In this document: in pieces, positions 31,565-40,420 of the stretch
How the letters are laid out: every line of letters begins with the position of its first letter
Numbering within the stretch: the stretch's first letter is position 1
Origin: Mesorhizobium sp.
GTDB lineage: Bacteria > Pseudomonadota > Alphaproteobacteria > Rhizobiales > Rhizobiaceae
DNA: 64,000 bases
Direction: 5' to 3'
Assembly (NCBI GenBank): GCA_004963905.1
Contig: SUGL01000001.1
Coordinates: 62,001 to 126,000, forward strand
Position numbers and translations under genes: made by a program
Notes under the pieces: model-generated
What the model was told of the DNA's origin: nothing
What the model saw: the letters and a program-made list of their open reading frames with translations, nothing else
Database searches by the model: none

Positions 31565-32950
31565 ATGTCCAGAATCTCCCCTGTCCTCGACCGTCTCGAC
31601 CAGAATCTCGACCAGAGCCTGGAGCGGCTTTTCGGCCTGCTCGGCATCAAGTCGATCTCCACCGATCCCGCCTATGCCGCCGACTGCCGCAAGGGTGCCG
31701 AATGGCTGGTCGCCGAGCTCAAGCTGATCGGCTTCGACGCCAGCGTACGCGACACGCCCGGACACCCGATGGTGGTGGCGCATCATGACGGACCGGCCGG
31801 CGCGCCGCACGTGCTGTTCTACGGTCACTACGACGTGCAGCCGGTCGATCCGATCGAGCTCTGGGAAACCGACCCGTTCGCACCGTCGATCAAGGAGGTC
31901 GAGCCCGGCCGCAAGGTGATCACGGGGCGCGGCTCGGCTGACGACAAGGGGCAGTTGATGACCTTCGTCGAGGCCTGCCGCGCCTGGAAGCAGGTGCACG
32001 GCAACCTGCCGTGCCGCGTCACCATCCTGTTCGAGGGCGAGGAAGAATCCGGCTCGCCGTCGCTGAAGCCGTTCCTCGAGGCGAACGCGGCCGAGCTGAA
32101 AGCGGATTTCGCTTTGGTCTGCGACACCAGCATGTGGAACCGCGAGACGCCTTCGATCTGCGTTTCGCTGCGCGGCATGGTCGGCGAGGAGGTCATCGTC
32201 AAGGCCGCCAGCCGCGACCTGCATTCAGGCCTCTATGGCGGCCCGGCCGCCAATCCGATCCGGATCCTGGCCAGGATACTCGCCGACGTCCATGACAACG
32301 ACGGCCATGTCACCATCCCGGGCTTCTATGACGGTGTCGAGGAGACGCCTAGCCAAGTGCTGAAGTCGTGGGAGGGGCTCGGCGAGACGGCCGAGACGTT
32401 CCTCGGACCGGTCGGGCTTTCCATTCCCGCCGGCGAAAAGGGCCGCTCCCTGCTCGAGCTCACCTGGGCGCGGCCGACGGCCGAATTCAACGGCATCATC
32501 GGCGGCTATACCGGCAAGGGCTTCAAGACGGTGATCGCGGCGGAAGCCTCGGCGAAAGTGTCGTTCCGCCTCGTGCACAAGCAGGATCCGAAGAAGATCC
32601 GCGCCGCCTTCCAGGCGTTCGTGCGCGAACGCATTCCGGGCGACTGTTCGGTGGAGTTCCATCCGCATGGCGGCTCGCCGGCGATCCAGCTTTCCTACGA
32701 CTCGCCGTTTCTCGCCAAGGCCAAGGATGCGCTGTCCGACGAATGGGAAAAGCAGGCCGTCACCACCGGCGGCGGCGGCTCCATTCCCGTGGTTGGCGAC
32801 TTCCAGACCTATCTCGGCATGGAATCGCTGCTGGTCGGCTTCGGCCTCGACGACGACCGCATCCATTCGCCCAACGAGAAGTACGAACTCACCTCCTTCC
32901 ACAAGGGGCAGCGTTCCTGGGCGCGCATCCTCGACGCGCTGACCCGCTGA
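31565..32950 (+). CDS. M20-family metallopeptidase (carnosinase/DapE-like)
   Basis: 461-residue cytoplasmic dinuclear zinc peptidase or deacylase of the ArgE/DapE/CPG2 superfamily. The metal and catalytic motifs are FYGHYDVQPVDP (HxD), GRGSADDKGQLMTF (Asp), FEGEEESGSPSL (Glu-Glu), CDTSMWNRETP and the dimerisation domain with HSGLYGGPAANP, and a late His in DDRIHSPNEKYEL. Length and motifs fit the dipeptidase subgroup (PRK08201-like) rather than true DapE. It precedes a short RNase D gene by about 150 bp, an arrangement I associate with rhizobia. Substrate is unknown. Confidence 0.9.
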   Translation: MSRISPVLDRLDQNLDQSLERLFGLLGIKSISTDPAYAADCRKGAEWLVAELKLIGFDASVRDTPGHPMVVAHHDGPAGAPHVLFYGHYDVQPVDPIELWETDPFAPSIKEVEPGRKVITGRGSADDKGQLMTFVEACRAWKQVHGNLPCRVTILFEGEEESGSPSLKPFLEANAAELKADFALVCDTSMWNRETPSICVSLRGMVGEEVIVKAASRDLHSGLYGGPAANPIRILARILADVHDNDGHVTIPGFYDGVEETPSQVLKSWEGLGETAETFLGPVGLSIPAGEKGRSLLELTWARPTAEFNGIIGGYTGKGFKTVIAAEASAKVSFRLVHKQDPKKIRAAFQAFVRERIPGDCSVEFHPHGGSPAIQLSYDSPFLAKAKDALSDEWEKQAVTTGGGGSIPVVGDFQTYLGMESLLVGFGLDDDRIHSPNEKYELTSFHKGQRSWARILDALTR

Positions 32951-33096
32951 GGCGAGACCGTCGAAGGGTTGAAAACCAACTTTCTGTTGATTTTTCTCCT
33001 GATCGCGGCGAGGACGGATTACCAGCGCAACGCGCTGCCGCATGCTTGCGGGTCCCAAGGGATGCGCGGCATTGCGGCCGCGATCCGGAGAAGAGA

Positions 33097-33717
33097 ATGA
33101 CCGACATCCGTTTCCACAAGAACGATCTGCCGGACCTGTCCCGTTACAATGTCGCGGCGGTGGCCATCGACACGGAAACGCTGGGGCTCAACCCGCATCG
33201 CGACCGGCTCTGCGTGGTGCAGATCTCGCCCGGCGACGGCAGCGCCGACGTCATCCAGATCGCGCCGGGCCAGAGGAAGGCGCCGAACCTGGTCACGCTG
33301 CTCAGGAACCGCGCCGTCACCAAGCTGTTCCACTACGGCCGTTTCGACATTGCCGTGCTCTACCACGCCTTCGGCGCGATGGCCGAGCCGGTGTTCTGCA
33401 CCAAGATCGCCTCGCGGCTGACCCGCACCTATACCGACCGCCACGGGTTGAAGGATATCTGCAACGAACTGCTCGGCATCGGCCTGTCCAAGGCGCAGCA
33501 GTCGTCGGACTGGGCGGCCGAAACGCTCTCGCCCGAGCAACTCGAATATGCCGCATCCGACGTGCTCTACCTGCACCGACTGCGCGAGGTGCTGGCCATG
33601 CGGCTGGCGCGCGAGGGCCGCAGCAAGGAGGCCGACGCCTGCTTCCGTTTCCTGCCGACGCGCGCCAAGCTCGACCTGATGGGCTGGGCGGAGGAAGACA
33701 TCTTCGCGCATAGCTGA
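33097..33717 (+). CDS. rnd: Short ribonuclease D (exonuclease domain only)
   Basis: 206-residue 3'-5' exoribonuclease of the DEDDy class. Motifs: AIDTETLGLNP (Asp-x-Glu), FHYGRFDIAVLYH (Asp) and LEYAASDVLYLHRL (Tyr-x3-Asp). It lacks the HRDC domains of E. coli RNase D (about 375 aa), as usual for alphaproteobacterial homologues. ATG at 33097 follows GGAGAAGAG. Role in tRNA/stable RNA 3' maturation is inferred from the family. Confidence 0.9.
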   Translation: MTDIRFHKNDLPDLSRYNVAAVAIDTETLGLNPHRDRLCVVQISPGDGSADVIQIAPGQRKAPNLVTLLRNRAVTKLFHYGRFDIAVLYHAFGAMAEPVFCTKIASRLTRTYTDRHGLKDICNELLGIGLSKAQQSSDWAAETLSPEQLEYAASDVLYLHRLREVLAMRLAREGRSKEADACFRFLPTRAKLDLMGWAEEDIFAHS

Positions 33718-33784
33718 CGGAACCCTGCGCGCCGAGCGACGTTCCTGCCGGTCCATTGCCGGAACGAGATGGGGAGGGAATGAA

Positions 33785-33988
33785 ATGGCAGAGCGCAAAC
33801 CGATAGCGAGCGCGCCGAAGGACGGCTCCAAGGTCACCATCATGTGGAAAGACGGCGACGGCGTGATCAACGAGTCCGTCGGCCAGTATCGCGACGGCGG
33901 CTGGTGGGTCTACACCGACAGCGACACCCAGAAAAAAGTCGATCCGACGAGCTGGCGGCCTGCATCGGGCGACGACGACGATCAGTAA
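33785..33988 (+). CDS. Small conserved hypothetical acidic protein
   Basis: 67 residues, soluble, with an excellent ribosome site (GGGGAGGGAATGAA). The sequence contains APKDGSKVTIMWKDGDG and DGGWWVYTDSDTQKK, a pattern of short beta strands with aromatic residues, and an acidic DDDDQ tail. No known family is recognised. It lies 67 bp after rnd and before a small membrane-protein gene. Confidence 0.75.
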   Translation: MAERKPIASAPKDGSKVTIMWKDGDGVINESVGQYRDGGWWVYTDSDTQKKVDPTSWRPASGDDDDQ

Positions 33989-34095
33989 CGCCGTCGCTGG
34001 CGCCGGCAAGGACTTTCGCTTAGCTTGAAGTCGTTGATCTCGAAGGCGATTCGGAGCCTCGCTCCGCTCTCGCCGCCTGTCCGGAGGGAACCTGC

Positions 34096-34350
34096 ATGGG
34101 TATCGAAAGTCTCCTCGTCTTCATCATCGTTGGCGCCATCGCCGGCTGGCTCGCCGGTCTTATCGTCAAGGGTTTCGGCTTCGGGCTGATCGGCAATGTC
34201 GTCGTCGGCATCGTTGGCGCCTTGATCGCCGGCTGGATCTTCCCAAGGCTGGGTTTCGCCATAGGCGGCGGCATTCTCGCCGCGATCATCCACTCCACCA
34301 TCGGCGCGGTGATCCTGCTGGTGCTGATCAAGCTGGTGAAGCAGGCTTGA
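34096..34350 (+). CDS. GlsB/YeaQ/YmgE-family small membrane protein
   Basis: 84 residues with three hydrophobic segments and the family pattern IVGAIAGWLAGLIVKGFGFG, GLIGNVVVGIVGALIAGW and IHSTIGAVILLVLIKL. The family is called transglycosylase-associated and is often stress-induced, but its biochemical role is unclear. GGAGGGAACCTGC precedes the ATG. Confidence 0.9.
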   Translation: MGIESLLVFIIVGAIAGWLAGLIVKGFGFGLIGNVVVGIVGALIAGWIFPRLGFAIGGGILAAIIHSTIGAVILLVLIKLVKQA

Positions 34351-34378
34351 TGCCCGGCAGGGGCATCAAGGGCGCGCT

Positions 34379-34525
34379 ATGAAGCAGAATATGCTCTATC
34401 TGATCATCGGCGCGCTGCTGGTCGTGATCATCGCGCTCGGCGTCTATATCTATCATGAGCAAACCCGGCCGAAGGGCGTGGAGCTCAAGATCGACGACAA
34501 GGGCATCTCGATCCAACAGAATTGA
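34379..34525 (+). CDS. 48-residue single-pass membrane protein
   Basis: ATG at 34379 opens MKQNMLYLIIGALLVVIIAL followed by GVYIYHEQTRPKGVELKIDD and KGISIQQN-stop. It is one hydrophobic N-terminal helix (about residues 5-25) with a short polar tail ending in a beta-like KGVELKIDDKGISIQ segment. It lies 28 bp downstream of the GlsB-like gene on the same strand. The organised pattern and codon use support a real small protein. Function is unknown. Confidence 0.7.
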   Translation: MKQNMLYLIIGALLVVIIALGVYIYHEQTRPKGVELKIDDKGISIQQN

Positions 34526-34692
34526 GCCGGGTCGCGTCCGCATTTCGCGGCTTGACCGGCCTGTTCCGGATGAAGGCTCCCATCAATCTTGCGGGAGTGG
34601 GCGGCAAACAAGATGACGTCCGGGCGGTTCGGCGATATCATCCTCAGCATAGGGAGTTTGGGGCCGACCAACCTAGCCACTAGGAGGTTGCC

Positions 34693-35076
34693 ATGAGGCA
34701 CCAAACACTGGACCAGCTGCACGCCGTTGCCGAGGTCCGCGCCGCCAAACCCGTCATGAGCCGAACCCAGCGCCTCGAGCGTTGGGCGGAGCTTCTCGAA
34801 CGTGAGCCCAGCCGGCTCCTGACCGCGCTTACCGGCACCGAGTACCGCGCTCCGGCGGAACGCAATGTCATGCGCGGCGACGGCTCGCCGATATCGGTGG
34901 CCCTGGAAGACCCGGTTTTGCACGATGAAGGCTTGAAGGGCGACAGCTACGGGGAAGCGAAGCGTTTCTTCCAGCTGACCGATTATCAGCTGCACGAGAT
35001 CGTCTGCTACTGCCATGTCGGCGACGTGATGCAGGCATCGAGGGCGGCGCTGTCGGTCCGTTCCGTGCTCGACTAG
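34693..35076 (+). CDS. Conserved hypothetical protein (127 aa)
   Basis: Soluble 127-residue protein with a strong ribosome site (TAGGAGGTTGCC). A basic, Leu/Glu-rich first half (MSRTQRLERWAELLEREPSR) looks alpha-helical. The second half has the motif TDYQLHEIVCYCHVGDVMQA with two cysteines and two histidines that could bind metal. I know no function; it resembles uncharacterised rhizobial proteins. It stands alone, followed by 281 bp before the penicillin-binding-protein gene. Confidence 0.75.
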   Translation: MRHQTLDQLHAVAEVRAAKPVMSRTQRLERWAELLEREPSRLLTALTGTEYRAPAERNVMRGDGSPISVALEDPVLHDEGLKGDSYGEAKRFFQLTDYQLHEIVCYCHVGDVMQASRAALSVRSVLD

Positions 35077-35357
35077 TCCACAGCCGACTTGCCCGCCGGA
35101 TGCAGTCCGGCAAGGAGCGCGGCCGGATACTCGCGGCCAGTCGCGCTCCGACAAGGCTCAAAACGCATGCAGTCTCGTCCAGGCCGTCCGGCCACGGTGA
35201 CCGGAAGCTTCGCCCTACGGAACCGGGCCGGATTGGGCGCTTGCCAAGCATTTGATTCTCAATCGCTTCGATTTTTCCCCACTTAACGCGCCTTTAAACC
35301 GCCGCATCTACTCTGCAACTCGAGCGCCATCGGCACCGGGGGCAGCAAGCACAGCGC

Positions 35358-37616
35358 ATGGCGAACCGCAGAGACAGTCGCATCGAACCGAGCTTCGAGG
35401 GGGCGCCGCGCGCGAAATCCTCCGATGGCTTTTCGGTCAGCGAGGAGGATCGCGTCGTGCCGGCAAATCGCAAATCCGCAGCAAAGCGCAAATCCGCCAA
35501 GGCGAAATCGCGCGGGCGTGGCCACGATCGCAACCGGCGCGGGCTGTTTTCCATCTTCGGCCGTCTGCTCTACTGGTGCTTCGTGCTCTGCATCTGGGGC
35601 GGCATCGCGGCGGCCGGCATCGTCGTCTATTACGGCGCCAAGATGCCGGCGGCGACGACATGGTCCATTCCCGACCGCGCGCCCAACATCAAGATCGTCT
35701 CGGTCGACGGTGGGCTGATTGCCAATCGCGGCATGTCGGGCGGCGAGGCCGTCGGCCTGCATGAAATGTCGCCCTATATCCCGGAGGCCGTCGTCGCCAT
35801 CGAGGACCGTCGCTTCTATTCGCATTTCGGCATCGATCCGATCGGGCTGTCGCGCGCCATGGTCACCAACGTGCTCGGCGGGCATTTCTCGCAGGGCGGC
35901 TCGACTCTGACGCAGCAGCTCGCCAAGAACCTGTTCCTGACGCCGGACCGGACATTGGAGCGCAAGGTGCAGGAGGTGCTGCTCGCGCTCTGGCTGGAGC
36001 ACAAGCACAGCAAGGACCAGATCCTCGAAATGTACCTCAACCGGGTCTATTTCGGTTCCGGCGCCTATGGCGTGGAGGCGGCCTCGCGGCGCTATTTCGG
36101 CAAGAGCGCGCGCGATGTCTCGCTGTCGGAGGCGGCGCTGCTCGCCGGCCTGCTCAAGGCGCCGTCGCGGCTATCGCCGGCGCGCGACCCGAAGGCGGCG
36201 GAAGAGCGCGCGCAGCTCGTGCTCGCCGCCATGCGCCAGGAAGGCAAGATCAGCGACAAGGAATACAAAGTGGCGCTGAGCGCGCCGGCGACGCGCGCGC
36301 CGTCTTACTGGACGGGCTCGGAGAATTATGTCGCCGACACGGTCATGGAAGAGCTTCCGGACCTGATCGGCGACGTGCGCGGCGACATCGTCATCGACAC
36401 CACCGTCGACTTGACCTTGCAGAAGCTCGCCGAACAGTCGATCCGCCGGCTGATCGACGAGAGCGGCAAAAAACTCAACGTCACGCAAGGGGTGCTTGTG
36501 TCGATCGACAATTCCGGCGCCGTGCGCGCCATGGTCGGTGGTTACGACTACTCGACCAGCCAGTTCGACCGCGCCTCGGAAGCGCGGCGCCAGCCGGGCT
36601 CGGCCTTCAAGCCGTTCGTCTACATGGCGGCGCTGGAAGCCGGCCGGACGCCGGACAGCGTGCGCAACGACGCGCCGATCAGAATAGGCAAATGGACGCC
36701 CGACAACTACGGCGGCAAATATTATGGCAAGGTGACGCTGGCGACGGCGTTGGCAAAGTCGCTGAACTCGGTGGCGGCGCAACTGACCATGGAGGTCGGT
36801 CCCGACGCGGTGGTCGAGGCGGCGCACCGCATGGGCATCCAGTCCGAGCTGCAGTCCAACACCTCGATCGCGCTCGGCACTTCCGAAGTGACGCCGCTCG
36901 AGCTGACCGCGGCCTATGTGCCATTCGCCAATGGCGGGTACAAGCCGGACATCCATTTCATCCGCCGCGTCACCACGGCCGGCGGCAAGGTGCTTTACGA
37001 GAACAATGGCGGCAGCGCGCCGCGCGTCCTCAAGGCCGACATCGTCGGTATGATGAACTCGATGATGACCGGCACGGTCGAGGTCGGCACCGCCAAGAAG
37101 GCGGCTTTCAACTGGCCTTCGGCCGGCAAGACCGGCACCAGCCAGAATTCGCGCGATGCCTGGTTCGTCGGCTACACCGCCAACCTCACCACCGGCGTCT
37201 GGTTCGGCAATGACGACGGCAGCCCGATGCAGAAGGTGACCGGCGGCGCACTGCCGGCGCAGGCCTGGCACGAGTTCATGGTCGCCGCGCATGATGGCGT
37301 GCCTGTGCGGCCGCTGCCCGGCACGTGGAAATCGACGCCGTCCGATACGGTCGTGCCGGACGAGATACCCTCGGCTGACGCGTCGCAGCCGCCGCCGACA
37401 CCGCCGGCAGCCGTCGGCCAGTCGGCGCCCGTCGCTCAGGCCCCCGCGCCCGCACGGCAGGCGCGTCCGGCCCAGACGGTCGATGCCGACGGCTTCGGCA
37501 TGCCGAGCGACGGCGGCACCACCGCGTCGGTCGGGCATCCGGTGCCGCCCGGCGACGTCGGCGGCCCGAAGAAGCGGCGGCAGACCTCGATACTCGATAT
37601 CCTCACCGGCGGCTGA
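35358..37616 (+). CDS. Class A penicillin-binding protein (PBP1A family)
   Basis: 752-residue bifunctional peptidoglycan synthase of the inner membrane and periplasm. A long basic cytoplasmic N-terminus (1-65) precedes one transmembrane helix (about 68-92, LLYWCFVLCIWGGIAAAGIV). The glycosyltransferase motifs are AIEDRRFYSHFGIDP (catalytic Glu), GGSTLTQQLAKNLFL and LEMYLNRVYFGSGAYG. The transpeptidase has SAFKP (SxxK), SLNS and GKTGTSQNSRDAWF (KTG). A Pro/Ala-rich C-terminal tail follows. The ribosome site is weak. Monocistronic by appearance. Confidence 0.93.
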   Translation: MANRRDSRIEPSFEGAPRAKSSDGFSVSEEDRVVPANRKSAAKRKSAKAKSRGRGHDRNRRGLFSIFGRLLYWCFVLCIWGGIAAAGIVVYYGAKMPAATTWSIPDRAPNIKIVSVDGGLIANRGMSGGEAVGLHEMSPYIPEAVVAIEDRRFYSHFGIDPIGLSRAMVTNVLGGHFSQGGSTLTQQLAKNLFLTPDRTLERKVQEVLLALWLEHKHSKDQILEMYLNRVYFGSGAYGVEAASRRYFGKSARDVSLSEAALLAGLLKAPSRLSPARDPKAAEERAQLVLAAMRQEGKISDKEYKVALSAPATRAPSYWTGSENYVADTVMEELPDLIGDVRGDIVIDTTVDLTLQKLAEQSIRRLIDESGKKLNVTQGVLVSIDNSGAVRAMVGGYDYSTSQFDRASEARRQPGSAFKPFVYMAALEAGRTPDSVRNDAPIRIGKWTPDNYGGKYYGKVTLATALAKSLNSVAAQLTMEVGPDAVVEAAHRMGIQSELQSNTSIALGTSEVTPLELTAAYVPFANGGYKPDIHFIRRVTTAGGKVLYENNGGSAPRVLKADIVGMMNSMMTGTVEVGTAKKAAFNWPSAGKTGTSQNSRDAWFVGYTANLTTGVWFGNDDGSPMQKVTGGALPAQAWHEFMVAAHDGVPVRPLPGTWKSTPSDTVVPDEIPSADASQPPPTPPAAVGQSAPVAQAPAPARQARPAQTVDADGFGMPSDGGTTASVGHPVPPGDVGGPKKRRQTSILDILTGG

Positions 37617-37678
37617 ACCCAACTCGCCTCTCGCCATCATTGGCGCCTTCGGCTACATGTCCGGCCGGAGACAAAACC

Positions 37679-38428
37679 ATGGCCGAAATCGACAGCAGAA
37701 AAACCATTGTGCTCACCGGCGCCAGCCGCGGCATCGGCCATGCGACGGTGAAACGCTTTTCACGCGAGGGCTGGCGCGTCATCACCTGCTCGCGCCAGGC
37801 CTTCGCCGAGGACTGCCCATGGCCGGCCGGCCCCGAGGACCACATCAAGGTCGATCTCGCCGACCAGGAAGATGTCGGCATCGCGGTCTCTGAGATCCGC
37901 CACCGGCTGGAGGCGCATGGCGGGCAATTGCATGCGCTGGTCAACAATGCCGGCATCTCGCCGAAGCTCAAGGACGGCGGCCGGATGAACTCGATCGAGA
38001 CCCCGATGCATGTCTGGCGCGACGTGTTCCAGGTCAATTTCTTCGCGCCGATCATGCTGGCGCGAGGCCTGTTCAAGGAATTGGCCACGGCCAAGGGTTC
38101 GATCGTCAACGTCACCTCGATCGCCGGCACGCGCGTGCATCCGTTCGCCGGCACGGCCTATGCGACGTCGAAAGCGGCGCTCGGCTCGTTGACGCGCGAG
38201 ATGGCGCATGACTTCGGCCCGCACGGCATCCGCGTCAACGCGATCGCGCCGGGCGAGATCGACACGGCGATCCTGTCGCCCGGCACCGACAAGATCGTCG
38301 AGACGATCCCGATGCGGCGGCTCGGCGCCACCTCGGAGGTCGCCGACATCATCTTCTTCCTGTGCTCTGGCCAGGCGTCCTACGTGACCGGCTCGGAGAT
38401 CCACATCAACGGCGGCCAGCACGTGTGA
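37679..38428 (+). CDS. Short-chain dehydrogenase/reductase
   Basis: 249-residue classical SDR. Cofactor motif LTGASRGIGHATVKRF, NNAG in ALVNNAGISPK, catalytic Ser in NVTSIAG and Tyr-x3-Lys in AYATSKAALGSL. The C-terminal GQASYVTGSEIHINGGQHV is typical. ATG at 37679 follows CCGGAGACAAAACC; 13 in-frame upstream codons without a ribosome site are rejected. Substrate is unknown. It lies 62 bp after the PBP gene and converges on a frameshifted oxidoreductase. Confidence 0.88.
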   Translation: MAEIDSRKTIVLTGASRGIGHATVKRFSREGWRVITCSRQAFAEDCPWPAGPEDHIKVDLADQEDVGIAVSEIRHRLEAHGGQLHALVNNAGISPKLKDGGRMNSIETPMHVWRDVFQVNFFAPIMLARGLFKELATAKGSIVNVTSIAGTRVHPFAGTAYATSKAALGSLTREMAHDFGPHGIRVNAIAPGEIDTAILSPGTDKIVETIPMRRLGATSEVADIIFFLCSGQASYVTGSEIHINGGQHV

Positions 38429-38451
38429 GCGGCTGACCCCAGGTTAAGGCC

Positions 38452-39371
38452 TCATTCGGCCAGGATGAGAACGGCCTTGCCGCTGAAGCTGCGCTGTCGC
38501 AGCGCGTCGAGCGCCTGCCCGATCTCGGTCCACGGCACGGTCAAGGCCACGCGGGTTTCCAGCCGGCCGGCCGCGACCAAGCCAAGTAGCCAGGCGATGT
38601 CCGCGCCAATGCCTGAGCCGGAAGTATAGTAAGCGAAAGTCTGAAGCCTGGCCCCCTCGTGGCCCGGAACGAACTGGCGGAAGCCGACCGGCGTGAGCTC
38701 GCCGCTGCTCGAACCGAACATGACGACGGTTCCGCCCGGCGCGACGCGTTCGATCGCGTGCGCGAGGCTTTTGCCGCCGACCGACTCGGTGATCAGCGAA
38801 AACGGCCCCTCGGCCAGCTCGATCGACTCGACGACTTGCTCGGCACCCAGCCGACGCAGATCCTCGTCGTGCCGGGAGGCAGCGACCGCGGTCACGCGCC
38901 CGCCCTGCTCGCGGGCGATCTGGATCTGGAAACGGCCGACCGCGCCGCTTGCGCCGGTGATCAGGACCCGCTGGCCGGCAAGGTCACCGCCATGGCGCAA
39001 CGTCCTCAGCGCCGTCGTGCCCGCGACCGGAAGCGTGGCCGCGGACGAGAAGCTGACGCCATCCGGCAGGACGGCGAGACGGTTGGTCGGAACGGCGACA
39101 CGTTCGGCCCAGCCGGCCTCGTCGACCAAAGCCGCAACCCGGGTGCCGACGGCTGGTCCCAAGCCGTCGGCCGCTGCGCGCTCGACAATCCCGACGATAT
39201 CCTGGCCAGGTTCCAGCCGTCGGGACGGATAGCGAGCAGGCGCAGCTCGCCACGGTTCAACGATGTTGCGCGGACGGCGACCAGTGCTTCGTTCGCATTG
39301 CAGTTTGGCTCCTCGGTCTCGGTGAGTTTCAGCCGGTTGGGGCTGTCGGACGAGATAGCAAGGGCAAGCAT
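38452..39371 (-). pseudogene. Frameshifted zinc-free quinone oxidoreductase-like (MDR) gene
   Basis: The N-terminal part from ATG at 39371 reads MLALAISSDSPNRLKLTETE and ATSLNRGELRLLAIRPDGW. The rest, EPGQDIVGIVERAAADGLGP, LPVAGTTALRTLRHGGDLAG, LITGASGAVGRFQIQIAREQ and SGKAVLILAE-stop, is in another frame. The two halves join smoothly at about 39213-39217 if one G is restored in TGG|GAA. The restored protein would have about 306 residues, normal for the Qor-like MDR family. This is either a recent inactivating deletion or a sequencing error. It is divergent from an AraC regulator that probably controlled it. Confidence 0.85.
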
Positions 39372-39482
39372 GGGCCACCTTTGGAATTGGCGGTTTGGGT
39401 CGCGGCGATATCGGTTCGAACCTATCGACTTTCGTGGCCGAAAAATTTAGATGTAATGCCAAATGATCGCTAAAAACATTCA

Positions 39483-40289
39483 ATGAGACAGCCGCTCCGC
39501 TGGCCCTGGCTGGATTTCGATGTCGACGACGTGCTCGCGCCGGCGATTGCCATCCGCGTCGACGTGACCGAAACCAAGGCTGAGGTACCCGACCATTGGC
39601 ATCGCAAGGGGCAGCTCGTCTTCGCGCTGGGCGGTGGCGTCACGTGCCGCGTTCCGAGCGGCTTGTGGATGGTGCCGCCGCATTGCGGCGTGTGGATTCC
39701 AGGCGGCATGAAGCACAGCAATATCGCAACCGCCAATGCCCGGATTTTCTTCGTCTATATCGAGCCAGTAGCCGCCGACCTGCCGGACCGGTGCTGCACG
39801 CTATCGATCTCGCCGCTGCTGCGCGAGCTGATCGTCGAGCTGTCGGACTGCGCGCCAGACGATGCAAGATGCGGTTTTCTGGGAGGGATTTTGCTCGCAG
39901 AGCTGCCGCGCATGCCCGTGCAGCAATTGCACCTGCCGATCTCGGCCGAACCGCGGCTGCGGCGGATCGCCGAAACGTTGGCGGACAACCCCGCCGACCG
40001 CAGCACGCTGGCGGAATGGGCCGGTCGCGTCGCGCTCAGCGAGAGCAGCCTCGCGCGTCTCGTGGTGAAGGAGACAGGGCTGACCTTCGGCCGCTGGCGT
40101 CAGCAATTGCACTTGATCGTGGCGATCCGGGAGCTTGCTTCCGGTATGAGCGTGCAGCATGTGTCGGGCGATCTCGGCTATGAATCGGTCACCGCCTTCA
40201 TCACCATGTTCAAGAAGGCGCTCGGCAAGCCGCCGGCGAAATATCTCGGCGACATCGCGCAAAACGGCGGGTCGGCGTTCCTCGCCTGA
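39483..40289 (+). CDS. AraC-family regulator (NimR-like, cupin plus HTH)
   Basis: 268-residue activator or repressor. The N-terminal cupin-like domain (about 1-95) has PDHWHRKGQLVFALGGGVTC and PPHCGVWIPGGMKHSN. The C-terminal AraC DNA-binding domain has ALSESSLARLVVKETGLTFG and HVSGDLGYESVTAFITMFKK followed by GKPPAKYLGD. Similar proteins often sit divergent to the efflux or oxidoreductase gene they control. The partner here is the frameshifted MDR gene. A GGTTCGAACC palindrome at 39413-39422 in the shared gap is a possible site. Confidence 0.88.
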   Translation: MRQPLRWPWLDFDVDDVLAPAIAIRVDVTETKAEVPDHWHRKGQLVFALGGGVTCRVPSGLWMVPPHCGVWIPGGMKHSNIATANARIFFVYIEPVAADLPDRCCTLSISPLLRELIVELSDCAPDDARCGFLGGILLAELPRMPVQQLHLPISAEPRLRRIAETLADNPADRSTLAEWAGRVALSESSLARLVVKETGLTFGRWRQQLHLIVAIRELASGMSVQHVSGDLGYESVTAFITMFKKALGKPPAKYLGDIAQNGGSAFLA

Positions 40290-40321
40290 TGCTCAAGCCG
40301 GCTGCGGTTTGATCCCATCGA

Positions 40322-40420
40322 GCAATTCCAGGAAAAGTGTGAGCGGTTTTCCGCCCGGAATTGCGTAAAAACAAAAGAGTTAGAGCGGTTCGGCGTTTCC
40401 GTGAAACGGTGAACCGCTCT
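40322..40420. repeat. Composite palindromic repeat, family A, copy 2
   Basis: GCAATTCC (40322-40329)/GGAATTGC (40357-40364) and AGAGCGGTTC (40382-40391)/GAACCGCTCT (40411-40420) are two palindromes in the same order as copies elsewhere, in inverted orientation. The last bases run directly into the TAG stop codon of the antiporter gene on the minus strand. Confidence 0.85.
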
